Assembly: GCF_963082655.1 (NCBI RefSeq) | Contig: NC_081553.1 | Coordinates: 31,979,114 to 32,043,113 of the forward strand | Reading direction: 5' to 3' | DNA from: Stomoxys calcitrans | Lineage: Eukaryota; Arthropoda; Insecta; Diptera; Muscidae | DNA length: 64,000 nucleotides | Part shown: positions 47,404 to 58,954 of the stretch, one piece after another | How the letters are laid out: every line of letters begins with the position of its first letter | How positions within the stretch are numbered: the stretch's first letter is position 1 | Notes under the pieces: model-generated | The model's database searches: none | What the model was told of the DNA's origin: nothing | Seen by the model: only the letters and a program-made list of their open reading frames with translations | Program-made: the position numbers and the translations under genes

Positions 47404-48300
47404 CAAAAAGTAATTGCCGGTAATACAGTAGTAATATAGTCGGCGTTGACAAATTTTTCCAACGGCTTGTGACTCTGTAATTGCATTCTTTCTTCTGTCA
47501 GTTATCAGCTGTTACTTTTAGCTTGCTTTAGAAAAAAAGTGCGCGAAATTTTGTTTACATTTGTTTGTTTGGCGTCAATTTTAATATGGGTACCACATGT
47601 ATTGAAAGAAATTCATTTAACAAACCGAATCAACGCTTGTGATATGCACCTTAAACGCAATGAATTCGATCCGTTTTTAAAACGAATCATAACTGGAGAT
47701 GAAATATGGATTGTTTACAGCAACGTTAGTCGAAAACGATCATGGTCCAAGCATGGTGAACCAGCTCAAACCACTTCAAAGGCTGATATCCACTAAAAGA
47801 AGGTTATGCTGTCTGTTTGGTGGAATTGGAAGGGTGTGGTATATTTTGAGCTGCTTCCAAGGAACCAAACGATTAATTCGGATGTTTACTGTCAACAATT
47901 GGACAAATTGAATACAGCCTTCAAGGTGAAGCGACCAGAATTGGTCAATCGTAAAGGTGTCATATTCCACCAGGACAACGCTAGACCGCACACATCTTTG
48001 GTCACTCGCCAAAAACTGAGTGAGCTTGGCTGGGAACTTTTGATGCATCCACCATATAGCCCTGACCTTACACCATCAGACTACCATTTATTTTGATCTT
48101 TGCAGAACTGCTTAAATGGCAAAACTTTCGGCAATGATGAGGCTATAAAATCGCACTAGGTTCAGTTTTTTGCAGATAAAGGCCAGAAGTTCTATGAGCG
48201 TGGAATACTAAATTTGCCCGTAAGATGGCAAAAAGTTATCAAACAAAATGGCAATTATATATTTGATTAAAGTTCAGTCGGCAATTTAGGCAACCCAATA
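47404..48300 (+). mobile_element. Internally deleted mariner element
   Basis: Starts at a worn left terminal repeat (GCCCAAAAAGTAATTGCC), has the same 5' untranslated region as the MITEs up to AAAAAAAGTG, then jumps into the transposase. It ends with 'caacccaa' and TA. The MITEs' left and right bodies are found at its two ends, making it a relative of their parent. Confidence 0.9.
47539..48270 (+). pseudogene. Mariner transposase, N-terminus lost, three stops
   Basis: Mariner-type D,D34D transposase by sequence. The three metal-binding Asp codons survive: 47698 (in TGDEIW), 47974 (HQDNARPH) and 48079 (TPSDYH), with 34 residues between the last two. The WWNWKG, LNSDVYCQQL-like and PYSPDL motifs are clear. 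The DNA-binding N-terminal domain is missing by internal deletion. In-frame stops lie at 47794 (TAA), 48094 (TGA, probably a CGA) and 48157 (TAG); the natural stop is at 48268. The terminal repeats (TTGGGTTGCCCAAAAAGTA) and protein look closest to the cecropia/Hsmar1-type branch, as judged from memory. It is inactive. Confidence 0.92.
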
Positions 48301-48478
48301 TACCGATTGACTCAGAATCACTTTCTGATTAGATTGAGCTATGTCCGGCTGTCTGTCACTGCGTTTGTCCGTCCGTCTGTCTGTCCATGTTAATTGTGTA
48401 CAAGATGTAGGTAAAAATTTTCATCCGATGCACTTTTTTTTGGCTTCGCTTTAGATTTGGATATAGCTCCCATATATA

Positions 48479-48716
48479 TTGGGTTGCCCAAAAAGTAATT
48501 GCGGATTTTTCATATAGTCGGCGTTGACAAATTTTTTCACAGCTTGTGACTCTGTAATTGCATTCTTTCTTCTGTCAGTTATCAGCTGTAACTTTTAGCT
48601 TGCTTTAGAAAAAAAGTGCAAAAAAAAGTATATTTGATTAAAGTTCATTCTCAGTTTTATTCAAAATTCATTTACGTTCTTTTAAAAAAACCGCAATTAC
48701 TTTTTGGGCAACCCAA
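48479..48716 (+). mobile_element. Mariner-derived MITE, complete (238 bp)
   Basis: Both terminal repeats present with small changes on the right (AAAAACCGCAATTAC), TA on both sides, inside a D element only about 180 bp from the mariner remnant. Confidence 0.95.
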
Positions 48717-48940
48717 TAGTATGTGCGATCGTCTCATTTGTACTAATACTCCAATACCGCAATGGAAATCGGTTCAGATTATGATACAGCTCCCATATAT
48801 ATACTTCGCACGATTTTCCCTAATAGAGCCTCTGCAAGCACATTGATTGACCAATCTTCCCAAAATTTTTCAAAAGGCTTTTCTCAACGATTACCACAAA
48901 ATCTAAAGTGTTTGACTGAAATCGGTTTGAGCAAATTTTG

Positions 48941-49223
48941 CTCATGAACATTCCACTAAGGAACAGGGGCAAACTTCTCATATTTCAATGAGTGCAGTCC
49001 AATTCAAGTTTAAACTCAATGATAAGGAGCCTCCTTTTTATAGCCGAATCCGAACAGCGTGCCGCAGTGCGACTCCTCTTTGGAGAGAAGTTTTACATAG
49101 CTTAGTACCTCACAAATGTTGCCAGCGTTAGGAGGGGAAAACCACCGCTGAAAATTTTTTGTGATGGTCTCGCCAGGATTCGATCACAGGCGTTCAGCGT
49201 TAAGCTGCGCTATGGTGGCCTCT
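48941..49223 (-). mobile_element. tRNA-derived SINE, most complete copy
   Basis: Minus strand: the head reads GAGGCCACCATAGCGCAGC with an A-box-like TAGCGCAG at about 49201-49215 and a B-box-like TGATCGAATCC at 49177-49187, so RNA polymerase III transcription is plausible. The body follows ('ctaacgctggcaacatttgt', 'ggattcggctata') and the tail ends near 48941. Other copies lie at 19179, 31944 and 63790. Confidence 0.8.
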
Positions 49224-49690
49224 GGTTTACATATAGCTCCCTTATATATATTCGTCCAATTTTAAGTAATCTTGCAATACTATGGTGACCAACAGAATTT
49301 CTCAAAACTTGGCGGGAAGGATTTTATTTTGACTATCAACATTACTCGAGAATTTCATTGAAATGAGTTCAGATTTAAATACAGCTGCCCTAGATTTATC
49401 ACACGATTTTTACTTCCAGAGCCACAGCAAGTAAATATATTAACCAATTTTTCCCAAATCTCATGGCAAATGCGTTTTTTTAAGTTTCATCAAAATCAGT
49501 TCAGATTAATCTTTGGCTTCCATATACATATGGATATTCATCCATATCCATATTCCATATTTTTCATCCATCAGAAAACCTCCACCGAAGTCAATCAACA
49601 TCGGTTCAGAATTTGAGATAGCACACAATTACCACCTATAGAGTCGGCATAGTAGGGTGTGATATTGATACCGCCCAACTTTTGCCTCTC

Positions 49691-50738
49691 CTTACTTGTT
49701 ATAGCCACCACCGAAGGATGGGGGTATATTCATTTTGTCATTCCGTTTGCAACACATCAAAATATCCATTCACCCGACCCTATTCTTTATCAGCGTAAAA
49801 ATCTAAGGCGATCTAACCATGTCCGTCCGTCTGTATGTTGATTGAACTGTAACTATTTAACTGAAACTTTGAACAGATTATTTTTTTTCTTGCCCATTAG
49901 CAGGTTATGTTCGAAGATGGGCTATATCGGACTATATCTTGATATAGCCCCCATATAGACCGATCAGCCGATTTAGGGTCTTAGGCCCATAAAAGCCACA
50001 TTAATTATCCGATTTTGCTGAAATTTGGAACAGTGAGTTATATTAAGCCACTCGATATCCTTCTTCATTTTGGCGCAGATCGGTCCAGATTTGGATAGAG
50101 CTGCCATATAGACCGATCCATAAAAGTCGCATTTATTGTCCGATTTGGGGCAGTGAGTAAAATTAATCCCCTCACCATTTTTCTGCAATTTGGCCTAGAT
50201 CAATCAAGATTTTGATATAGCTGCCGTATAGACAGATCTCTCGATTAAAGGTTTTGAGCCCATAAAAAGCGCATTAATTGTGCGATGTTGTCGAAATTTT
50301 GGGGCAGTGAGTAAAGTTAAGCCTGGTCTATATGGCTGCCATATAGACCGATCTCTCGATGTATGGTTTGGGTCCATAAAAGGTCCATTGTTCAATGTCG
50401 CCGAAATTTGGGACAGTGATTTAAGTTAAGCACCTCGACATATTTCTGCAATACGGCCAAGATCGGTCCAGATTTGGATATAGCTGCCATATAGACCGAT
50501 CTTTCGATTTAAGGGTTTAGGCCCATAAAAGGCGCATTTATTGTCCGATTTCGACGAAATTTGGGACAGTGAGTAAAGTGAAATCCTTCGACACTTTTCT
50601 GCAATTTTGCCTAGATCGATCAAGGTTTGAATATAGCTGCCATATAGACTGATCTCTCGATTTAAGGTTTTGGGCCCATAAAATGCGCATTTATTGTCCG
50701 ATGTCGCCGAAAGTTGGGACTGTGAGTAAAGTTAAGCC
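49691..50738 (-). mobile_element. Subfamily B element, right end and modules
   Basis: Right end at about 49700 (TAGCCACCACCGAAGG), short GTCC tract, the lead 'gggctatatcgga' and about five modules. At 50738-50740 it joins an A element in mid-module ('cccctcgacaaatac'), and both left ends would face right. Confidence 0.8.
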
Positions 50739-52014
50739 CCTCGACAAATACTTCTTATTAGTGTATTGGTCGGTTGGTATTGTAAATGGGCCATATCGGT
50801 CCATGTTTAGATGTAGCTGCCATATAAACCGATCTTGGGTCTTGACTTCTTGAGCCTGTAGAGTGCGCAATTCTTATCCGATTGAAATGAAATTTTGCAA
50901 GACATGTTTTCTTACGATATCCAACAATTGTGCTAAGTATGGTTCAAATCGGTCCATAACCTGATATAGCTGCCATATAAATCGACTTTGGGTCTTGACT
51001 TTTTGAGCCTCTAGAGTGCGCAATTCTTATCCGATTGGAATGAAACTTTGCACATAGTGTTTTGTTATGATATCCAACAACTGTGTCAATAATGGTTCAA
51101 ATCGGTCTATGTTTTGATATAGCTCCCACATATACCGATCTTGGGTCTTGACTTCTTGAGCCTCTAGAGTGCGCAATTCTTAACCGATTTGGCTGAAATT
51201 TTGCACATAGTGGTTTGGTATCACCTCCAACAACTGTGCTAAGTACATTTTAAATAGGTCCATGTTTTGATATAGCTGCCACATAAACCGATCTTTGGTC
51301 TTGATTTCTTGAGCCTCTAGAGGACGCAAATCTCCTCCGATTAACCTGATATTTTGCAAGTGGTGTTTTGGTATCACTTCCAACAACTTTGCTAAGTATG
51401 GTTTAATTCGATCCATGCTTTGATATAGCTGCCATATAAACCGATCTTGAATCATGACTTCTTGACTTCTTTCGCCTCAAGAGGGCGCAATTCTCATCCG
51501 ATTTAACTGAAATTTTGCATCATGTTTTTGGTTATGAATTTTAATAATTGTGCTTAGTATGGCGCCAATCGGTATATAACCTGATACAGCTGCCATATAA
51601 ACCGATCTGGGATCTTGATTTCTTGAGCCTCTATAGGGTGCAATTCTTATCCGATTTGGTAGAAAATTTATACAACGGCTTCTCTCATGACCTCTAACAT
51701 GCGTGTCTAATATGGTCTGAATCGATCAATAGCTTGATACAGCTCCCATATAAACTTATATCCCGATTTTGCTTCTTGAGAACCTACAAGGCACAATTTT
51801 TTTCCGAATGGACTGAAATATTAAACAATGACTTCTACAACGTTCAGCATTCATTTATGGTCCGAATCGGACCATAACTTGATATAGCTCCAATAACATA
51901 AAGTTCTTATTCATTATTCATTGTTTGCCTAAAAAGAGATACTCGACAAATGCGATCCATGGTGGAGGGTATATAAGATTCGGCCCGGCCGAACTTAGCA
52001 CGCTCTCCCTTGTT
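50739..52014 (-). mobile_element. Subfamily A element lacking its right end
   Basis: Begins after the GTCC tract ('caaatacttcttattagtg'), has about seven A modules, a shortened left body, the palindrome near 51983 and the left end CCTTGTT at about 52012. Confidence 0.85.
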
Positions 52015-52835
52015 AATAATAAACTATTAACATAATATAAACATTTTAGAAGAAACCAAGGATCCTTAAAAATTCCAAGTAAAAAGATGTTTTACATACG
52101 AATAGTGTATTTGCATTCATCAGTCCTTTAATAGCTACCTTCGCCAATGCAAACATCAATTTGTGCACTCACATCAACAACAACTAAAGCATTTGGCAAC
52201 TTTTTCACTTTACGAGTGGGTTTTCGTTTGCCGGAAACGCAATGCACGTGTGTGTAGCTTTTGGCGGAAAGGTAGTTCACTTCGTTTATTGAAGCGGAAA
52301 TGCAACCAGGTTCCCAGAGCAATTAAGGGAATTCCATATAAACGGTATAGCAATAACATTAGCGAGAAAGTGGGGAACGACAAGCAGACCTCAAACTACA
52401 GGCATTTCGCATTAACTTTGACTTTACATTCCGGCAAACGTTTATTTGCACAATTAGTAATTATTGCAGTAAAATATAGTAATTCAAAATTGCATATTAG
52501 ACAGCAGAAAAAAAATATTTATACAGACATTAGTTCCCCAATGGGAAAGTCAGTTTAACACATTTTTGCAGTAAATCAATCTAGATATTGAAGTTAATGC
52601 TACACAGGGGAATAATTGCGAAATTCCTCATCTACTTCCCCTAAAAACACTCGTAAATGAATACGAGTGTTTGAATTATCACATTTTTGAGTTACTGGCC
52701 TTATGTTGTCTGTATAGGTACACTTATTTTTCCCGGAGAGAGAACATAGAAATCTTTCTACTAATGCGTATCATACCACCTTCTTCACCATCAATTTAAT
52801 TGACATGTAACTTTTACAGTTATTATGCAAATCTA
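52015..52835. other. Non-repetitive island, no convincing gene
   Basis: A 131-codon plus-strand ORF (52163-52558) is basic and has no domain or signal I recognise; it is probably chance. No repeat seen. Confidence 0.45.
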
Positions 52836-53090
52836 ATTATACCCTACACCACTACTTTAGCACAGGGTATTATAAGTTAGAGAATTGGTTTGTAACACCG
52901 ATCGATTCACAATCACTTTCTGATACGATTTAGCTATGTCCGTCTGTCTGTCTATCTGTCCGTCTGCCCATATCATATTATTACAATATTAATTTGTGTA
53001 CCAACTACAGGTGGCAATTTTCATCCGATCGTAATCGAATTTGGTACAGGCATGTTTTTCCGCCTAGATACGAAGCCTATTGAAATTAGA
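52836..53090 (-). mobile_element. Subfamily D right end
   Basis: 'attataccctacaccactac', then 'cacagggtattataag', which can pair as a terminal hairpin, then 'cacaatcactttctgat' and a (GTCT/GTCC) tract at 52938-52962. It stops where an A element begins. Confidence 0.75.
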
Positions 53091-54215
53091 AACAAGTAAA
53101 TTGCTAAGTTCAGCCGGGCCGAATCTTATATAACCTCCGCCATGGATCGCATTTGCCGAGTCCTTTGAGAGGTATCTCTTTTTAGGCAAACAAAATATAT
53201 TGACTAAGAACTATTATGCTAATGGAGCTATATCAAGTTATAGTCAGATTCGTACCATAAATGAATTGAGTGCTGAACATTGTAGAAGTCATTGTGTAAT
53301 ATTTCAATTCATTCGGATAAGAATTGCGCCTTGTAGGGGCTCAAGAAGCAAAAGCGGGAGATCGGCTTATGTGGGAGCCGTATCAAGCTATTGATCGGTT
53401 CAGACCATATTGGACACGTATGTTGAAGGTCATGGGAGAAGCCGTTGTACAAAATTTCTGCCAAATCGGATGAGAATTGCGCCCTCTATAGGCTCAAGAA
53501 ATCAAGACCAAAGACCGGTTTATATGGCAGCTATATCAGGTTATTAACCGATTTGCGCCATACTTAGCAAAGTTATTGGAAGTCATAACAAAACACCTCA
53601 TGGAAAATTTCAGCCAAATCGGATGAGAATTGCGCCCTCTAGAGGCTCAAGAAGTCAAGACCCAAGATCGGTTTATATGACAGCTATGACAGAATGTGAA
53701 CCGAGTTGAAACACTCTTAGCACAGTTGCTGGAAGTGACACCAAAACACAACGTGCAAAAAATTCAATCAAATCGGACGAGAATTGCGCCCTCTAGAGGC
53801 TCAAGAAGTTAAGATCCAAGATCGGTTTATATGACAGCTATATCAGGTTATGAACCGATTTGCGCCATACTTAGCACATGTATTGGAAGTCATAACAAAA
53901 CAACTCATGCAAAATTTCAGTCAAAAGGGATGAGAATTGCGCTCTCTAGAGGCCCAAGAAGTCAAGACCCATAATCGGTTTATATGACAGCTATACCAGC
54001 TTATGAACCGATTTGAATCGTACTTAGCACAGTTGTTGGAAGTGACACCATAACACTACGCGCAAAATTTCAGTGAAATCAGACTAGAATTGCGCCCTCC
54101 AGAGGTTCAAGAAGTCAAGACCCAAGATCGGTTTATATGGCAGATGTACCAAAACATGGACCGATTTAAACCATTCTTAGCGGAGTTATTGAAAGGGATA
54201 CCAAAGCACCACTTG
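53091..54215 (+). mobile_element. Subfamily A element, left arm of an inverted pair
   Basis: Left end AAACAAGTAAATTGC, palindrome with one change, left body and about six modules, several more diverged. It stops within a module at about 54215, where sequence switches to the opposite strand. Confidence 0.8.
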
Positions 54216-54909
54216 CAGTGTGCGCAATTCCTATCCGATTGGAATGAAATGTTGCACAACGTATTTCGTTATGATATCCAACAACTGTGCCAAGTATGGT
54301 TCAAATCGGTTCATAACCTGATATAGCTGTCATATAAACAGATCTGGGGACTTGATTTCTTGAGCTTCTAGAGGGCGCAATTCCTTTCCGATTTGGCTGA
54401 AATTTTGCATGACGTATTTTATTCTTACTTTCAACAACTGTGTCAAACAAGGTTCAAATCGGTTCATAGCCTGATATAGTTGCCATATAAACCGATCTGG
54501 GTTTTTGACTTCTCGAGCCTCTAGAGGTCGCAATTCTTATCCGATTTGGCTGAAATTTTGTACGACGGATTCTCCCACGACCATCAACATACGTGTCTAT
54601 GATGGTCTGAATCGTACTATAGCCCGATACAGCTCCCATATAAATCGGTCTCTCTATTTTACTTCTTGAGCCCCCAAAGGGCGCAATTCTTATTCGAATT
54701 GGCTGACATATTACACAGGTATCCAACATATGATTTAATTGTGGTCCAAACCGGACCATATCTTGATATCGCTCTAGAAGCAGAGCAAATCTTTTCTTAT
54801 ATCCTGTTTTGCCTAAGAAGAGATGCCGGGAAAAGAACTCGACAAATGCGATCCATGGTGGAGGGTATATAAGATTCGGCCCAGCCAAACTTAGCACGCT
54901 TTTAGTTGT
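54216..54909 (-). mobile_element. Subfamily A element, right arm of an inverted pair
   Basis: About two modules, the left body, a palindrome with changes near 54877-54891 and the left end at 54909. With 53091-54215 it forms an inverted pair whose two left ends face outward. Confidence 0.8.
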
Positions 54910-55485
54910 TATTCATAAGCAGGTTAAGTTCGAAGATGGGCTACATCGGACTATATCTTGATATAGCCCCCATATAGACCGATCCGCCGATTTAGGGTCT
55001 TAGGCCCATAAAAGTAACATTTATTATCCGATTTTGCTGAAATTTGTGACAGTTACTTGTGTTAAGCCCTTCGACATCCTTTTTCAATTTGGCCCAGATC
55101 TGTAGAGATTTGTAAATAGCTGCCATATTGACCGATCTCTCGATTAAAGGTTTTGTGCCCATAAAAGGCGAATTTATTATCCGATTTTGCCAAAAATTTT
55201 CCACAGTTGGTTGCGTTAGGCACTTCAACATCATTCTTCTATTTGGTCAAGATCGGTCCAGTTTTAGATATAGCTGCCATATAACCCGATTTAAGGTTTT
55301 GGGGCCCATAAAGGACGCAATTATTGTCCGATTTTAGCGAAATTTGGGACAGTGAGTTGGATTAGGCTCTTCGACATCTTTTTGCAGCAGGGCACAGATC
55401 GATCTCGATTTAGATATAGCTGCCCTATAGACCGATCTCTCGATTTAAGGTCTTGGGCTCATAAAAATGGCATCCGTACCCACTA
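54910..55485 (-). mobile_element. Subfamily B fragment (lead plus modules)
   Basis: Starts at 'cataagcaggttaagttcg', so the GGAC/core/right hairpin is missing. About three and a half modules follow, ending near 55485. Confidence 0.8.
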
Positions 55486-55971
55486 TAATAACAATTATCT
55501 TGACAGCTATCTGTCATACAAATCTTTTTTATTTGCTCTTTATAACAATGAAAATGAATTACATATTTAATTTTTCTTTATTTCCCTTTATTTTGAACAC
55601 AATATAATTTGCAAACTCAAAAGAGTATTTGTCACTTACTTTGGGCTTATCTTATCTCTTTCATCAGTATACGTGTAGTCTCATCACCTTTGTCATCATC
55701 ATCATCATCTTCATCAATGTCAAATGGCAAATCTCTGCTTGTGAAAGACGATTACCATAAAAATGAATGCTCTTGATAATCGGCTGCTATTACCAGGTGA
55801 TCAACTTGGCTACATAATTTACATGATTTTTAAATTTGTCACTAAATTTTCAAATAAACTTCAGTTGACTTCTGCATATATATATATACACAAAATATTT
55901 GATATTTGATGCAATTTATTCATACTTAAAAAAATAAGAAGAAAAACAAGACCAGGCAAATGACAAGACAT
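55486..55971. other. Non-repetitive island with (ATC)n
   Basis: A short (ATC)n microsatellite at about 55692-55716 and a TATATATATATA run near 55877-55888. No gene seen. Confidence 0.5.
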
Positions 55972-57790
55972 AACAAGTAAAAGCGTGCTTAGTTCGGCCG
56001 GGCCGAATCTTATATACCCTCCACCATGGATCGCATTTGTCGAGTTCTTTTCCCGGCATCTCTTCTTAGGCAAAAAAAAGGATGTAAGAAAAGATTTGCT
56101 CTGCTGTTAGAGCGAAATCAAGATATGGTCCGGTTTGGACCACAATTAAATTATTTGTTGGAGACCTGTGTAAAATTTCAGCCAATTCGAATAAGAATTG
56201 CGCCCTTTGTGGGCTCAAGAAGTAAAATAGAGATATCGATTTATATGGGATCTGTATCGGCCTATAGACCGATTCAGACCATAATAAACACGTATATTAA
56301 TGGTCATGAGAGAATCCGTCGTACAAAATTTCAGTCAAATCGGATAATAATTGCGACCTCTAGAGGCTCAAGAAGTCAAGATCCCAGATCGGTTTATATG
56401 GCAGCTATATCAGGTTATGAACCGACTTGTACTTTATTTGACATAGTTGTTGAAAGTAACAATAAAAATGTCTTGCGAAATTTCAGCCAAATCGGATAGA
56501 AATTGAGCCCTCTAGAAGCCCAAGAAGTCAAATCCCCAGATCTGTTTATATGACAGCTATATCAGGTTATGGACCGATTTCAACCATACTTGGCACAGTT
56601 GTTGGATATCATAACGAAATACTTCGTGCAAAAATTCTTTCAAACCGGATAAGAATTGTGCCCTCTAGAGGCTCAAGAAGTCAAGACCCAAGATCGGTTT
56701 ATATGGCAGCTATATCAGGTTATGATCCGATTTGAACCATACTTGGCACAGTTGTTGGGTATCATAACAAAACACGTCGTGCAAAATTTCATTCCAATCG
56801 GATAAGAATTGCGCACGCTAGAGGCTCAAGAAGTCTAGACCCAAGATCGGTTTATATGGCAGCTATATCAGGTTATGAACCGATTTGAACCATACTTGGC
56901 ACAATTGTTGGATATAACAACAAAACACGTCGTGCAAAATTTCATTTAAATCGGATAAGAATTGCGCACTCTAGAGGCTCAAGAAGTCAAGACCCAAGAT
57001 CGGTTTATATGGCAGCTATATCAGGTTATTAACCGATTTGAACTATACTTGGCACAGTTGTTGGATATCATAGCAAAACACGTCATGCAAAATTTCATTT
57101 CAATCGGATAAGAATTGCGCCCTCTAGAGGCTCAAGAAGTCAAGACCCAAGATCGGTTTATATGGCAGCTATATCAGGTTATGAACCGATTTGAACTATA
57201 TTTGGCACAGTTGTTGGATATCATAGCAAAACACGTCGTGCAAAATTTCATTCCAATCGGATAAGAATTGCGCACGCTAGAGGCTCAAGAAGTCAAGACC
57301 CAAGATCGGTTTATATGGCAGCTATATCAGGTTATAGACCGATTTGAACTATACTTGGCACAGTTGTTGGATATCATAACAAAACATGTCGTGCAAAATT
57401 TCATTCCAATCGGATAAGAATTGCGCCCTCTAGAGGCTCAAGAAGTCAAGACCCAAGATCGGTTTATATGGCAGCTATATCAAAACATGGACCGATATGG
57501 CCCATTTACAATACCAACCGACCTACACTAATATGCAGTATTTGTGCAAAATTTCAAGCGGCTAGCTTTACTCCTTCGGAAGTTAGCGTGCTTTCGACAG
57601 ACAGACGGACGGACGGACGGACGGACGGACGGACGGACGGACAGACGGACGGACATGGCTAGATCGACATAAAATGTCGCGACGATCAAGAATATATATA
57701 CTTTATGGGGTCTCAGACGAATATTTCGAGTAGTTACAAACAGAATGACGAAATTAGTATACCCCCCATCTTATGGTGGAGGGTATAAAA
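55972..57790 (+). mobile_element. Subfamily A element, full length (best A reference)
   Basis: Left end AACAAGTAAAAGCGTGC, exact palindrome near 55992, TATACCCTCCACCATGG, left body, then about nine A modules. Six successive AGATCGG starts are exactly 153 bp apart (56691, 56844, 56997, 57150, 57303, 57456). Then come a (GGAC)n tract (about 57605-57655), core, ATATATATAC, and the right end ATGGTGGAGGGTATAAAA, which is the exact complement of the left-end segment over 15 bp. Confidence 0.95.
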
Positions 57791-58954
57791 ATAAATATAA
57801 ACGCCATATTTTTTATGGGCAAATGAAATATTTTTATTAGATGCAAAGCAAAAATCTTTCTTCACCAACGCCACCGCCACCATCACCTCACCTCACCTTA
57901 CCCAGCCACAAAGCTGTTAGAGTTGCTTATAATGTTGGCTACCAAATGGAGGAAGGCCACAGCAGTTAGTCTGAGCTGAGGCGCAAATCCTTTTGATGAT
58001 GAAGAGGAAGTACAATTTAAGCCTTAAATGCCACCAACGACATACCTGTCGCAAACATGCCTTTTTGCTGTCCGCCATATGAAGATGAAGTTGAGGATGG
58101 TGCAAGCATGAGGCAAGCAAGCAGAAAACCATTATAGAAATGAATATGAAAATAAACACGTTTCGCTTCTTTACGTTTTGCCCGCTCCTTTGAATGTCAA
58201 CTGACTCCTCTGACTATCAGCGAGGCCATTGTGGCAGCGCCTTAGCATATGCAATACAAAAAAGCAATTTTATTCCATTGCAAATGTCCTCGAAGATATG
58301 CTATGAAAGAAATATCAACGCAAATCTCAAAAATAAAAAGAACAAAAATATACAATAAAACAAAACTAAATGTATATGCGGGGGCTTCTTTAATGTGCAA
58401 ACCCATCTGCAGAAGAAGAAGCAGAAAATCTTCATTTGTATGGAAATACATGGTAACGGAAATATATAAGGACATTCTACGCCAGCATTATTAAAGTTCG
58501 GCGAAGAAACTCAACGAAATGCTAAGTGCATGAAATTTTAGTTGAAATCTCTTGCCTGCTGTGGCACGGCGCATAATGGACATTCCTTTCACTTAAGTAC
58601 GAGTATATTCTTATAATGTTTGAGGAAAAATGACAAACATTTTTTTGTAGCATATATATATATTTTTTTTAATATATACAGCTATGAAATACACCTGTCA
58701 GTAGGAGTAGGGAATATACATTTTAGATCTCTCTTGTGGTGAAGAGGACATTCAGCAGGAAAGCTCATGGAGTTGAAAAGCAAGATTCTTTGTGCTATAT
58801 ATTGGCAAAAATAAAACAAAATATGAGATTTATAAAATGACTGGATGAAAAAACCTGGCTGTCTTGGATTTCCTTTCTTATTGGTGTTAAATTACTTATT
58901 TATTTCCTAAGATCAAATTGTAAAAAAACAAACTCAAACTCACTCACTCACAAA
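57791..58954. other. Non-repetitive island, no gene seen
   Basis: ORFs of about 80 codons overlap on both strands without recognisable domains. A (CTCACTCACT)-type run is at 58937-58955. Confidence 0.5.

Larger units (their letters stand above)
47313..49690 (-). mobile_element. Subfamily D element carrying mariner, MITE and SINE
   Basis: Right end on the minus strand at 47313 ('attataccatacaccac'), continuing after the mariner as 'taccgattgactcagaatc' with the GTCC tract at 48358-48385, then D modules and the left end near 49690. Three insertions sit in it: mariner 47404-48300, MITE 48479-48716 and SINE 48941-49223. Confidence 0.8.

Noticed and set aside
52163..52558. 131-codon basic ORF
   Set aside because: No recognisable domain, signal or neighbour; not enough to call a gene.
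56026..56499. 157-codon ORF, and similar ORFs at 28800, 54454 and 62477
   Set aside because: They read through A left bodies and 153-bp modules. Frames stay open because 153 is divisible by 3; the same peptide recurs with random changes, and both strands are open.
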